Position numbers and translations under genes: made by a program. This document shows, piece by piece, positions 1 to 40,740 of a stretch of 64,000 bases of DNA (its first letter is position 1; every line of letters starts with the position of its first letter). Below the pieces are notes generated by a model, which was not told the DNA's origin, did not search any database, and worked only from the letters and a program-made list of their open reading frames with translations. Origin of the DNA: Castor canadensis (taxonomy: Eukaryota > Chordata > Mammalia > Rodentia > Castoridae); contig NC_133400.1 of the NCBI RefSeq assembly GCF_047511655.1, positions 935,001 through 999,000 on the forward strand. The letters run 5' to 3'.

Positions 1-202
1 ATGCCCACACAGGAAGCATGTGAACATCTCTTGGTTCAGATTCCCTCCACCCTGGGCAAGGGGCTGTAGCCTCGGTCTATCCTCAACCAGGGGCCCGATC
101 TTGGGGTTCTTCCCACCCCTCTCTGCCAAGAAAACCCTGCAAGAGGCACAGCCTCCCTGTGGAGCCCCAGCACATACAGCAGGTACCCTTGCCTGAGAAC
201 AG
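1..202 (+). other. PABPN1L intron (partial)
   Basis: No exon matching the start of the RRM (VYVGN) is present. The stretch ends in an acceptor (gagaacag) at 195-202, so it is the 3' part of the intron before the first visible exon. Confidence 0.7.
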
Positions 203-1657
203 GTGGACTATGGGGGCACGGCCAAGGAATTGAAGGCCTACTTCAACCACTGTGGGGAGATTCACCGTGTCACTATCCTGTGTGACAAGTTCTCCGGACA
301 CCCCAAGGGGTCAGTATGGGGCTACGGTCAGGGCAGAGTGCGCAGGGTCTCATGGGCAGTATGCACCTGGCCTCTCATGCCTACCCCTTTGCCCCCAGCT
401 ATGCCTACATAGAGTTTGCCTCCCAGAGCTCTGCCCAGGCTGCTGTGGAGCTGGACAAGAGTGTCTTCCGCGGACGGATCATCAAGGTGGGTGTCTCCAG
501 GTAACTCCCCGCACCCTGGGCCACCCTGGGTACCGAGCCCTTTGTGTATATTAGCTTATGGATCCTTAGGAGCCAAGGAAACACAGTAACAGAGAGGCTC
601 CAGAACAGCTGCCCACCTGAACCCCTCTCTGTGTGCCTTGGCCATGTAGGTAGGCAGGGGTGCAGGGGGTGGACCCTCAGATCCTGGCCTGGGGTTGGTC
701 TGGATGTGGCATAGGGGAGATGCTCCCCTCCTGAGCTGGGCTCCTCTGCAGAGAGAGTGGTGATCACTGGGCATGTCACATGACCACAGCTGCGTCCAGG
801 TGAAGGTGGAGGACAATTTGGGCCTAAATGGGTATCTTGAGATCAGGAATCCCAAGCCCTGGGCCCCACCTGGAGCTGGCTTTATGCTGCCTGGCAACGA
901 GGGTATGTTAACAGAGTCTTGGAACCAATGTGGTCTTTGGTCCCAGGTGCTGCCCAAAAGGACCAACTTCCCAGGAATCAGCTCCACAGACCGTGGGGGC
1001 CTGAGGTTTTATCCAGGCCCCAGGGCCACGACCCTCCCTCCCAGCAGCCTCCAGGACAGGCCCTGGATCAGAGCACGTGGGCGTGGGCATAACCAGTAAG
1101 ATGGGCTCTGTGGGGGGGGGGGGCACTGGGGACATGAGGGGCCCCGAGCCTGGCTCTGTTGTGGACTCAGGGCTGTAGCAGTTCTCTGTACTCCATGCTA
1201 ACATGGGCTGGACATCTGCTCATTGTGGCCTGAGCCACAGAGGCACAGAGCACTCAGGGGGGCTGAGTCAGAGCCCAGCCTGAAGACCTGTGTGTGTCCC
1301 TGCTGGGAGGGCTGTTCCTTCCTGGTCCAGCAAAGGCTCTGCAGGGGACAGGCATCCCTGCATTTGGGGATGGAGTCCACAACAGGCTCCTGCAGCCTAG
1401 CAGGTGTGCATTTCTGACAAGTTCATGAGAGGATGTGCTAAGCCCATGGATCACATGTTGCTACTCCCAGTCCCAAACCTCCTCCTTTTCCAAGGCCCCT
1501 CCCAATAGAACCAGAAGCTATGGAAGGCACCCCCCAAAAAAGTCTCTGAGCTAGTGTCCCCCAGGAGCCCCTCTCCTGAAGGCTGCTTACCTGCCATTGT
1601 TCTCCCTTCCTGTGCAGGGGCTGTGGAAAAGTCTCAGTGTGGTTCACACCCTACTGA
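203..1657 (+). CDS. PABPN1L: PABPN1L, 3' part (embryonic poly(A)-binding protein 2), cut by left edge
   Basis: Four coding exons are visible: 203-309, 399-486, 947-1095 and 1618-1657 (stop TGA 1655-1657). All have AG acceptors and GT donors and join in phase. They encode the RRM from [10 protein letters not shown] onward, including the RNP1 stretch GYAYIEF, then [20 protein letters not shown], an Arg/Gly-rich tail and an end ...VSVWFTPY. The end resembles the WFSPY terminus of the human protein as I recall it. RNP2 (VYVGN) and the N-terminus lie upstream of the window. The family binds poly(A) tails in oocytes and early embryos, and in mouse helps BTG4/CCR4-NOT clear maternal mRNA. The Arg/Gly tail is shorter and more diverged than the RRM. 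It runs convergent to TRAPPC2L. The very close PABPN1 paralog is excluded by the tail and by the neighbouring genes. Confidence 0.93.
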
Positions 1658-1966
1658 AGGAATGGCCCAATTTTGAGGCTGGGTCTGGGCCTGGGTCAGG
1701 ACTAAACAGCTGCATTCCCCAGAGGACCACTTATTCCGGGCCAGGTCTGTGTGCCTGCACGGCTCACCAGGGCCTCACAAGGTGGCCTGGACCCCTACTG
1801 TCACACGGCCAAACAGCACGGTGGGTGGGCCAGGCCTGGGGACTCTGGATGGGGGCGTGGAAAAGGGATGGGGCCCAGGGCCAACGAGGATTGTCTCCTT
1901 GATTCCTCAACTCACTGGTTTTAAAGAAAAATAGAAATGTGTATGGTCTTAATGGTAACATAAATT

Positions 1967-1972
1967 ATTAAA
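1967..1972 (+). terminator. possible PABPN1L poly(A) signal ATTAAA
   Basis: ATTAAA lies 310 bases after the PABPN1L stop, in an A/T-rich stretch. It is the first near-canonical hexamer downstream. Inferred only from the motif. Confidence 0.4.
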
Positions 1973-2589
1973 TTTGAGTATTTTTAAGAGCAAATGACAA
2001 CAGATCTCCCCTTTTCTCTCCTGTCTTGGACACAGGTTCATTTGCATCTTTCTCTTGGGGGCTCCACAAAGAGGGTGATAATAGGATGTGGTTGTGGGTC
2101 CCAGAGAATGGGGATGTACAATTCTCCTGGCAGCAAACAGGGCAGCTCCTCCCCTCCTTGCCCGTAACTCTATGCCAGGTTGGACCTCAGGGGCACGTAC
2201 ACCGCCCCGCCCCCCCCACTTCCTCACCTTGGTGGCACTTGGCTCTGGCAAGGTGCTCGGGAAGAAGTGAAGGCCTCTGTTCTATGCACTGTGTCCCCAA
2301 TGAAAGCCTAGATACTTGGCCTCTCCCTGAAAGTGGGGACTCCTGCCCAGTCAGGGCCAGAAAGGAGGTTGGGCTAGGCCCCAATGAAACTCTTGACTTG
2401 CATTAAATCTCTACCAGCAGCTTCCCTGATTTCAGCTCCCCCTCGTCTGTCACCAAGAGACCTGCTCTAGGGACAACCCTCCCTGGGCCCCATCCATGCT
2501 GGCCTTCCACATCCTCCCCGGCCTCTTCACAAGCCCGTGATCTTGGGTCAACTTTGGCCTTTCTGTGGCCATGAATGGTGCCTTCCCCC

Positions 2590-2815
2590 ACTTGCCCAAG
2601 ATATGATCCACCCTAATCTCCAGTCTGAAGGTGACCTCAGGTGGAAAAAGACTCTTTGCAGACGTGATTAAATATCTCCAAGTGACTGTCTGAGCCCTAA
2701 ATTCAACAGCATGTGTATCACGTAGCACATCTGATGACAATGGTGTGAAGACGGAGCCTAAATCAGAGTCAATTTCTCTCAGCCAAAGAACACCAGGGGT
2801 GGCAGAAGCTGGCTC
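2590..2815 (+). mobile_element. ERVL-MaLR (MLT1-like) solitary LTR relic
   Basis: The run 'ctctttgcagacgtgatta', followed by 'gtgtgaagacgg' and 'gcagaagctgg', is in the order expected of MaLR LTRs. It is a diverged LTR fragment with no internal viral part seen. MLT1 elements are generally older than the split of placental orders (about 100 My or more). Family call from memory of the consensus. Confidence 0.4.
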
Positions 2816-3722
2816 CCCCAACCTGGGGTACTTACTACATGGTGGCCGAGACTGCACAGCCTTGATTTATCTCTGGTCCCAGGCATTTCCTGGTAATGAT
2901 CAGATCTGCCCTGACCAGCCTGGCACTGGTCCCTTGTGATGTTTGCCTTGGGGAAGATGCTAACAGCCTATCAGCCTCCAGGATAGCTCTGGGAGTCTAT
3001 GAAGTGGCCAGACCCACTGCAAAAGGTGAGGACCAAGGCCTAGGGTCAGGCCTTGCTGAGAGCAGACCTGCCCAGCTGCTCAGATGGGCTGCAAGGGTTC
3101 TGAGCTACTGGGCTGCAGCTGTGGGGAAGTAAGTATTCCCACAGGGTCACTGGCCAAGCCTAGGGGATAGCTTCAGCTTTGCAAGTTTACCATAGTGCCA
3201 TGGGCCCACATAGTAAGTTCACTCCTTACTATTCCTGAGGGAGCCCAGGAATTTCCTGCTTTCCCACAGACTAGAGGCCTGCACAGGCCAAAGGGTAGGG
3301 AAGACTGAAAGCACACCCTGTGCATGGCCTCCACACAGTGGTGAGGACCCCAAGCCACTGCTGCCCTTGCCCCTGGTGTGTGGCTCGAGGAAGAAGAAAG
3401 CATGAGAGGAGGTTATGTGGAGTAAACGCCACAGGCAGACTAGCATTGCCATCCATGGCCCCAAGACAGGGCTCAGTCCTGGGGTGGAGGACAGCCTAGG
3501 GAGGCAGGTGTCAGGAATCAGGGTGGAGGTGAGATGGAACACTACCTCCCACAGGTCTGATGTCAGCACAAAGGCCAGCAGACTACATCTAACCCATTTC
3601 CTAGCGCTTACAATGGGGCAACTCCCCCACAACGTGCAGGAAAACTCCCTACAGGACAAGGCACTCACTGCACCTAACAAAAAACCCAGATGGGCAGTGG
3701 CTTCACCAAGACGGGGGTACGT

Positions 3723-3728
3723 TTTATT
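3723..3728 (-). terminator. likely TRAPPC2L poly(A) signal
   Basis: AATAAA on the minus strand, 1.56 kb after the TRAPPC2L stop and the first canonical hexamer downstream. It implies a 3'UTR of about 1.6 kb. Confidence 0.5.
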
Positions 3729-5290
3729 TTCTCACGGAATGAAAGTTAAACACAACTAGCTCAGGCCCAGACTCCTTACTTTCTGCGCTACCCTGCTTAT
3801 GCGTTCAGAAGGGCTGTCTGAGGTAGTGGTTACATCCAAAGTTCAGGCAGGACAGACACAAAAGGTGACGGGTATTCCATGTGCCAGCTCAACCTTTCTT
3901 TCCTACAGGTCTCTCCCAACACCACCCACTTACACACCTTAAACACTGACCCCTGTGCTGGGGAAGGGAGGAATGTGTTCATGTAGCCAACAGTCTCCAG
4001 GAAACCTGCACTTCCGTCAGTAAGGAAGGCAGGGAGAGGGACATTGTGATGTGCAGCCCCCGCGGCAGCCAACACTCAGGCAGGGTGATCCCTCCTGACA
4101 ACTCAACCAGGCCCCCGCGCCTGGCCAGAAGCCCTCCCTTTCCCAGCAGATGCAGCACTCGTTAGACTTCAGCTCCCACGCTGGGTGCCTCCATGTAAGA
4201 ATCGCTGCCTGCTTGCGTTATTTCTTGGCCCTGCTTCAGGGCTTCACACACCTGGGGTTGGGGGCCTGGGGCTTCTTTTCTGATGGAATTTAAATGAACC
4301 CTGTGCTCTTTGGCAGTTCAGAGTTCCTCAGAGACCGGCTCCTCATGCCCAGCCTGACTCCTGGGGACAGCCTACTGTTTCCTTGAGAAACTGCCCTGCT
4401 GGGGAGGGAGGCACCTTGGGGAAGCCGGTGACTCTGAAGACAGCACGGAGTACAAGACACTAGACTTGTCCTCATGGGCTCAGACACTTCCCACGCATCT
4501 TCATTCACCCATTCCGTCAAGTGGCCAGAAGGGAGCCAGTGCCAGTCACCTGACCCCAAGCAGCAGCTGCTACCTCCATCTGGCTGCTGGCTGCACAGGG
4601 CTGGTCCTGGGGGCCTGGAGCAGCAGTAGGCCACCTCCTAGCCAAACTGGGCCCTGAAGGACAGGAAAAGGCTCTCACTCACGCTTTGCTCATTTGGTGT
4701 TTGAAAAGTGCAGCAGATCAGATGCGTGGTCCATGAGGCTTTCCTGATTTTATGGGGCTCCCAAGGCCAGGGCTGGGCTGAGATGTAGAACCAGACACTG
4801 ACACTCACTGGATGGTAGGTCAGAACACAGAGGGCCCTCCTACAAGTGGAAAAGTGTGTACCCTGGATCGACAAAACCCTCCAGGCTGGCTCTGGGCTCC
4901 CCTGACCTGTTCAGCTGACAGAACGCTCAGAAACAGAGGAGGGTGGAGTAGATGCCAAGTGCTACCACCCTGTGCCCACTCTTTGTGCCTCCTGGCTGCA
5001 GTCACAGCTCTTGCCATCTGCAGGGTGTCAGGGCCCCAGGCATACTACCCCACCCCCTCATGCCCCTGGGAACACACTTCCCGCTACACTGGGTCCCTGT
5101 AGGTCCTCTGCTGACACAGGACAGGGCAGATCTCACATCTCACAAGGCCTTTAGTGGAGAGGCACTGGGCCCAAGGCCCACCTGGCCCGTGTATGTCCAT
5201 TACAATCAGGAAGAGGAGGGATAATAAATAGGTGTCTCCAGACACGCGTGTACACGCTTCTCTTCAAAGGGACCGCAGCAGAGTTCCTGC

Positions 5291-8200
5291 TCAGCAGACC
5301 TGGACCATCATCGACGTCACCATGCCATCAAAAGCCCTGGAAGAGAAACAACCCATTCGAGGGGCAGCTCCCGCCCTCCTCCCCTTGCAACAGAGACAGG
5401 CACTGTGCCCTGGTCCCCAATACACCCTGGGTGTCTCTAGATCCCAGCTACACCAGCTACACCTCCACCCAGAGGCCACGATGTGAGCCCACTGCACTGG
5501 CAAGGAGACCCCTGTCCCTGCAGTCCCTGCTCAGCTGCTTTAGTCCCACTGGCTCCCATGGGCTTCCCTGCAGGTCTCCCAGGGCCAAGGCCAAAGTGTG
5601 AAGGCAAGGGTATAGAGTGGACCTCGTGGGTGGGCGGCGGTGCCCCTATCCTGTGCAGCTGGAAACACCTGCCTGCTCTCACCTGGGACCCAGGATGACC
5701 CAAAACACACTATATCTGGCTGAAGAAAGGCACTATGGAAAGGGCCTGCCTTGGGTCAACTGCAAGGAGCCCCTGGGGAATTGTCTCAGAAGAAGGGAAT
5801 TCCTAGATGCTATACACAGAGCTCATGCTTCCTCACAAAACATTCCTTCACAAGTTAAGTCTGTCCACTTAGAAGCTGTGTGGAAGACACCTGCAGTCAA
5901 GTTCTGACAGTCCAAGTTCAACACAAAAGGCACATCAGGCAATGTCAAGGGGCATTTCTCCCTGAAGGTTACCACTCATAGGTTGGACCCTTGCTCAATT
6001 CTCTGGAGATCTTCACGCATACCTGGGAAACCAAAAAGGCCACTCCTACCCACTCCCTCCACCCCATATCAGCTGTGTACATTGCAAGTCTGCATCAGAG
6101 ATGACTTGGAAGAACAGGGACTTGCTGTTTGAAATCACTGCCTGGGGGACAGTGTTCATGGCTCCCTTTTTTTTCAAATGGCTACACTGCAGGAAGGTGG
6201 GCTCAGAGACCAGGCCCACCTAGACTGGATGCAGTCCCCGGGGTTGTAGAAGGGGTTGCACATCACATCTGTGTAGGAGTTATGCAGCTTCCGGAACATC
6301 TGAAACAAGACCAGACAACAGTTTAAATAATCCTGCATAAGGCTAATACCAGACTTTTGGTTCTCAGCCATTTTAACACAAAGTGAAAAGGGGAAACAAA
6401 ACCCCCCTCCCCACCACCCGGGCTTGACCTCCAAGGCCCCAAACGCACGCTGCGAATTTCATTGTCTCGAAGGGCTGTGTTGGAGGAGTCCACCACCATG
6501 ATGAACTTTACCCTGGAGTTGGTCACATAGCCGTATCTGCATAGCTGGTTAGGGAACATACTTTAACAAATGACACCCAGCATCCCTGTCAAGAGCCTGT
6601 AAACAGAGGGACCTCTGTATGTCCTGAGTTTGGAGAAGTTTGACAACCTCGAATCACAGGAAGTGCCCAAGCCGGGGTGGTCCTGTGACACCACACAGAT
6701 ATGAGTCAGCACTTGACTACTGTTTGCTGGAGGAGCAGAAGCAGCTAGGCTCCCCCAGTCTCAGCCCCCAAGTCTGTGTGTGCAGCAGGAACACCCTGGC
6801 CACTTTCTGAATCACTGCCAATCCTGCAAAGTTAACTGTAAAGCCAGAACTTTCACAAATAAGGTGAACCCCACTCTGGAGGCCACATGTCACTATGGAT
6901 AGCTACATTTCTGCCCAAGGGAACATCTGTGAATTCAGAGGTGTTGTGCTATTTATCCAAGAGACTGGTCAAGTTGTCCAGTGCCATATGAGGCTGGACC
7001 TAACAACGAAATGTATGAAACAATCACCCATGCCCAAAGGTGCTGGCCCCTGAAGAGCATGGGGAGACACCCTGCAGGCACAAAGCCAGGAAGCCCACAT
7101 TGTCTCCAAGTGTGCCCACATCTTCCTCAGAGCTCAGCCTTGCTTTTCCCAAATTCATCTTCCAGTTAAAGGGACACAAGGGTAAGAGAGCTTCATTACC
7201 TGCAGGCAGTCCCAACTGCCCAACCAGCTGAAAACCTCACATTTTTCTTTTCAAATGTTTCCTAACTAGGCAAGGCCCTAGGTTCAACCCCCAGCACTGA
7301 AAAAAGAAATCAAATATTTCCTAAGCACACCCTGCCTTCAGGCGCAGGAACAATGCCTGGGCACTGAAGGATACACCTTGTAGTCCTCCGTTGGATATAG
7401 CAGGCCCAGGTAGAGCTCCCTCTGGTCCACCAGTGCCTTTCCCATGGCAGACACCTTTTCATCCACCACATCCAGGGACGTGTGCACCATGTAGTGGAAC
7501 TTCAGCTCATTTTCCATGGGGGTGCTGCGGATGTAGAGAGGGTAATTCTGCAAGAAAGAATGGTGACTGCTGAAGGGAGAATCCACTCAGCACATGTCAG
7601 TTCTGAAAACAGTGCCTAGTGCTCTGGAGGTGCATGCAGTCTGCCAACTACCTAGGGAAGGTGCTCTCCTTCCCTAAAATCTATTGCTTCATTCTCTACA
7701 CTGCAGGGGGCACTGCCCTTGGGGCCCAGTTTAATCTAGTCATGCTATGTGCTGTTTGCATCAGGTGGGCGGGAAAGAGAAGACTCAGGAAAATAGGTTT
7801 GAGTGCAGTCTGACAACCTATCACCTGAGTGGGTCAGTCATCTTTCTGGGGTCCACTCTGCTTCGACTACCTCTCACTCTGTGGGTGGCCATCCTAGCAC
7901 AAGAAAGGACAGTGACTCTGTTACTAAGCAACTTCGAGGCTCCGCTTAAACCTATCTCTGCAGTTCTGACCGTCCTAACCCCAGAGTGCATATTCTCTCC
8001 ACTGGGCCTTGGAGAGGTCTTGTGAAGGAGGTGTTGCCCTCACCTACTGGAGCCGAATGACACCAGCTCAACAGAACAACAAACACACACACAGGATACC
8101 TGACTCAGGACAACTTAGCATTCAACACTGGGCTTTACCATGAAGTCTCGCTAGGTAGCAAATGAATTTCTGACTTACAGTTTTGACCGAGCATGGATTT

Positions 8201-8963
8201 ATGAGTACACAACCCCATCATAAAGAAGAGCACCTGCAAATACTAAGTCCGGGCGGGACCACATACACGCAGAGGGAAGACATGCATGGCTTTGCAGCAG
8301 TCACTCTCTGACCATGGCCCCTGAGCTGATCTCAGGGAAGAACTTGATAGGAAACAGGTTCCGGGTGGAGCCCGAAAAGCTGTCTAAACATTCATAAGCA
8401 GCTTTGTAGTGAGGGGTATGGAAACTGGGGAGAGGCGCTACAAGTGCAAATGCCCAGAGAAGAGAGGCCAGGGCCTGTCCGGGGGCAGCACGTGCTTCAC
8501 TTTGGTTGAAGTGGAGCGTGCAGGTGGAATGGGGTAGGGGACCCTAAACTAGGTTATTCTAATTCAATCCTAAGGCAAGGGGAAGCGCTTGGACAGATTT
8601 TAGGCAGGGGCGCGACACGATCCCACTGATTTTTAAGCAGCCCTGGCAGGAGCGGGCGGCAGAGTCCGTAGGCGGGGCAGAAGGATGGAAAGCGGAAGGA
8701 GGCGGTAGGGAAAGAAAGCGCAGAGCTGGGGGCCCACCCGCCTGGCTTCCGGTGTGTCCCAGACGCTGATGCCGGCTCGACGCCCGGGGTGGCAGCTGAA
8801 CGCGGGTGCAGCTAGGAGATCCACACGCCCCTGACTACCGGACTCGGTCGGGGTTCAGGGAGAAGCAGGGGCAGAGCGGGGTCCCACTGGCCCGGGGCAG
8901 GAGGGTCGCCGCCCGCCCGCCGAAACGCACCTCCTTGGCGATCACTGCGATGCACACCGCCAT
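5291..8963 (-). CDS. TRAPPC2L: TRAPPC2L, TRAPP complex subunit 2-like
   Basis: Five coding exons on the minus strand: 8931-8963 ([11 protein letters not shown]), 7375-7547, 6449-6536, 6220-6299 and 5291-5336 (stop at 5291-5293). They total 420 nt and encode 139 aa ending VTSMMVQVC. The longin-fold (sedlin-like) core is intact: [66 protein letters not shown] and YNPGD. The protein is a small core subunit of the TRAPP tethering complexes, which act as Rab exchange factors in ER-Golgi traffic and autophagy. The start is fixed by the conserved [11 protein letters not shown] peptide and its donor. It shares a head-to-head promoter with GALNS (450 bp between start codons). The exon-4 segment reads NPGDCIQSR, with Cys where I recall Arg in human. 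Introns are 1383, 838, 149 and 883 nt. Confidence 0.97.
7266..7312 (+). mobile_element. ID-like SINE fragment
   Basis: 'ctaggttcaacccccagcac' followed by an A-rich tail is the B-box half of the ID-like tRNA unit. It is truncated at the 5' end and sits in TRAPPC2L intron 2. Confidence 0.6.
7548..8930 (-). other. TRAPPC2L intron 1
   Basis: This intron holds no recognisable repeat apart from low-complexity 'acacacaca' near 8085 and merges into the CpG island at its 5' end (about 8640 on). Nothing gene-like was seen. Confidence 0.5.
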
Positions 8964-8983
8964 CTTGGCAGGCCGCGCGACGC

Positions 8984-8993
8984 GTCACGTGAC
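8984..8993. promoter_or_regulatory. CLEAR element GTCACGTGAC
   Basis: A perfect 10-bp palindrome equal to the CLEAR consensus bound by TFEB/TFE3/MITF, which coordinate lysosomal genes. It lies 21 bp upstream of the TRAPPC2L ATG and 420 bp upstream of the GALNS ATG. GALNS is a lysosomal enzyme, so the site is likely functional. Inference from motif and gene role. Confidence 0.75.
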
Positions 8994-9055
8994 CTGCCGT
9001 CCGCCAAGGCCCGCCCCTCCCCGGCTGTCACTCAGCGGGCCAGGCCCCTCCTCCC

Positions 9056-9065
9056 GCCACGTGGC
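9056..9065. promoter_or_regulatory. palindromic E-box GCCACGTGGC
   Basis: Second CACGTG in the shared promoter, with a palindromic flank different from the CLEAR consensus. It could bind MYC/MAX, USF or TFE factors. Confidence 0.5.
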
Positions 9066-9133
9066 TCACTCGACCGGGTTCACGCTGCTGTCCCGCCCAT
9101 AATGTCCCACGGGAGCCCAGACCACGCCCCTCT

Positions 9134-9142
9134 CCACGTGAC
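9134..9142. promoter_or_regulatory. third E-box CCACGTGAC
   Basis: One half matches the CLEAR flank (GTGAC); the other does not. It lies 272 bp upstream of the GALNS ATG. Confidence 0.45.
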
Positions 9143-9413
9143 TCCGCCTCACCTATCCGGTCAGGCTCAGGACCCGCTTAGCCTGTCATTCAGCTGGCCA
9201 AGGCCCCACCCCGCCCCGCATCGGCGCAGGCCTTGTTCCTCTCCACCCGTCAATCAGCTGCCAAGATCCCGCCCCTCTTCGCCCGTCACTCAGCCGCCTG
9301 TCCCCGCCCCTCTCCGCCCGTCACTCAGTCGCCCGGCCCCGGGCTGGGAGAGCCGCGGGCCTGTACCTCAGTTCGCTTGGTGGCCCGGCTTAGCTGCGTA
9401 CGGCGTGGTTGCC

Positions 9414-39095
<29,682 letters not shown>

Positions 39096-39790
39096 CACCT
39101 GCTTGGACCCAGGCCAGGCCCGGAATCTCCATGCCCCAGGGTAGGAAGGCTCTGGCCTGGTACCCCACACTGGAAGAGTTCCAGCTGCCCTCTGCCCTGC
39201 CCACCCCCAGAGGGACAGCACCTGCAAGCAGCAGCAGGGCCCAAAGACCACACATGCCGGAGTCCACACCTGCCTGAAGGAAGCCTGGCCCTGGAGCCCA
39301 CGCCCCAGCACTCTTGATCTGCCCAAGCTGGCTGTGAAGTAGGTGGTTCTGACCACTCTGGGCCTGCCCATCGCCCAGTGCTCCATTCCAGGGTCTGGAG
39401 GCCATGGTGAACTGCCTCCTTGATGTTCCTGTGTGTTTCACCCTTGGTGTGATTCTGTGCTGTGGAGACCGAGCCCCCACCCTCCATCAGCCCTCCCTGT
39501 CATCCTCTGTCTCTTCCTGCTCCACCTGCTGGGCTGGGAACAGGAGGGGACAGAATCCAGGCAGGTGGAGCTGATGTCGCTGCTCTATGGAGACAGGAGC
39601 ATGACAGCGCCCTGGGTTCTCCACCACTGGCCCAGCACACAGGCCATCTGCTGCAGCTGCCACCTGTCATGTCTAAGCACCAGTGTCCCAGACCCCTTCC
39701 CTGAAGTCTTGTGGGTGAGCTTTCATATCTGTGCAATTGCTGGCATACAAAGCTGAGCTGTAAAAGTCAAGAGATTGCAAAGAGGCATAG

Positions 39791-39796
39791 AATAAA
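39791..39796 (+). terminator. GALNS poly(A) signal AATAAA
   Basis: Canonical hexamer 696 nt after the stop, giving a 3'UTR of about 0.7 kb. No earlier AATAAA was seen downstream of the stop. Confidence 0.8.
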
Positions 39797-40195
39797 GGAA
39801 CAGGAAGCATTTCAGCTCAGTCGTCCTGTTTTTCACAAAGGCCTGGGCACTGTGCTGGGCAGGCAGATGGGCTCCTCGATCCCTGGCCAGTGGGAAGGAA
39901 GGCTCTGGTCTCCGCACTCCCACGCTGGTCCCCACCCCAAGGTGAGAGGGGATCACACTCCTCTGCAGGCAGACAGACGGGCCTGCACCCTCAAGGTGGC
40001 CTCCTGGCTGGCTATGCCAGCCCCATCCAGGCAAGACGACCAGCCCGGGGCAGCCCCTCTCAGGCCCAGCTGGGCTTCTCAGCTCGCCAGGAGCGAGCTT
40101 GGTGGGGAGCAGCCTAGACCAAGGAAGGGCCCACGCACGTGCGTTTGTCCCGCTGGCACGTGTCTGTTCCGTGGTGAAGAAATGAACCCGCGCGC

Positions 40196-40385
40196 CGGGG
40201 CCCCGGTGGCTCCCGCCTGTAATCCTAGCTACTCAGGAAACAGAGATCAGGAGGATCGCAGCTCGAAACCAGCCGGGGCAAATAGTTCACGAGACCCTGT
40301 CTCAAAACACCTCAACAAAAAACAGGGCTGGCGGAGTGGCTCAAGGGGCAGAACGCTTGCTTAGCAACAGCCAAAAACAAAAAAC
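40196..40385 (+). mobile_element. B1-ID composite SINE just upstream of APRT
   Basis: 'ggctcccgcctgtaatccta', B1 body with 'ggaggatcgcagctcgaaac', then a shortened ID unit ('ggctggcggagtggctcaag') and A-rich tail. It keeps several CpGs lost from other copies, consistent with a young or unmethylated copy, and ends about 55 bp before the APRT GC-box block. Confidence 0.85.
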
Positions 40386-40429
40386 AAACCTGTCATCAGT
40401 TTCAAGAACTGATGACACCTAGGATGCAA

Positions 40430-40740
40430 TTCCGCGCTCCCCGCCCGCGGCTCACGGAGGCCCCGCCCCTGTCCCGGCCCCGCCTCCCGGAGGCCCCGCC
40501 CCTCGCGCCCGGCCTCTCCGCACTGCCGCCCCGCAGGCCCCGCCCCCGGCCTCCCCCACCGATCTCATGTGGCCATGGCGGAACCCGAGCTGCAGCTGGT
40601 GGCGCGGCGCATCCGCAGCTTCCCCGACTTCCCCATCCCCGGCGTGCTGTTCAGGTGCGGGCGCCGGGCGGGGCGGCGGGGCTCTGCAGAGCGTTGACCG
40701 CGCTGCCGGCTCCCGGTGCGGGCGCGTGGGCGGCTCGGGG
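40430..40740 (+). promoter_or_regulatory. APRT CpG-island promoter with GC boxes
   Basis: At least four Sp1-type GC boxes (ccccgccc) lie between 40450 and 40555, with no TATA. This is the usual build of mammalian APRT, a housekeeping gene. Confidence 0.85.

Larger units (their letters stand above)
1658..3722. other. PABPN1L 3'UTR and convergent gap to TRAPPC2L
   Basis: No coding gene is seen. An ATTAAA at 1967-1972 is a possible PABPN1L poly(A) signal, with a second ATTAAA near 2403. The rest is unique-looking sequence plus one old LTR relic (see 2590-2815). Open frames here are short and unlike any family I know. Confidence 0.5.
9020..9335 (+). repeat. degenerate promoter repeat with GTCA(C/T/A)TCAG cores
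   Basis: Five cores of form GTCANTCAG lie at 9027-9035, 9185-9193, 9249-9257, 9285-9293 and 9320-9328. The last two copies share a roughly 35-bp unit: GC box, 'ctcttcgcccgtcactcag' and 'cgcc'. This looks like an eroded minisatellite carrying paired GC-box and core motifs. Confidence 0.6.

Noticed and set aside
9102-9413. In-frame upstream extension of GALNS starting MSHGSP
   Set aside because: It covers the CpG promoter and its repeat. The start at 9414 gives the known exon-1 length and a proper signal peptide.
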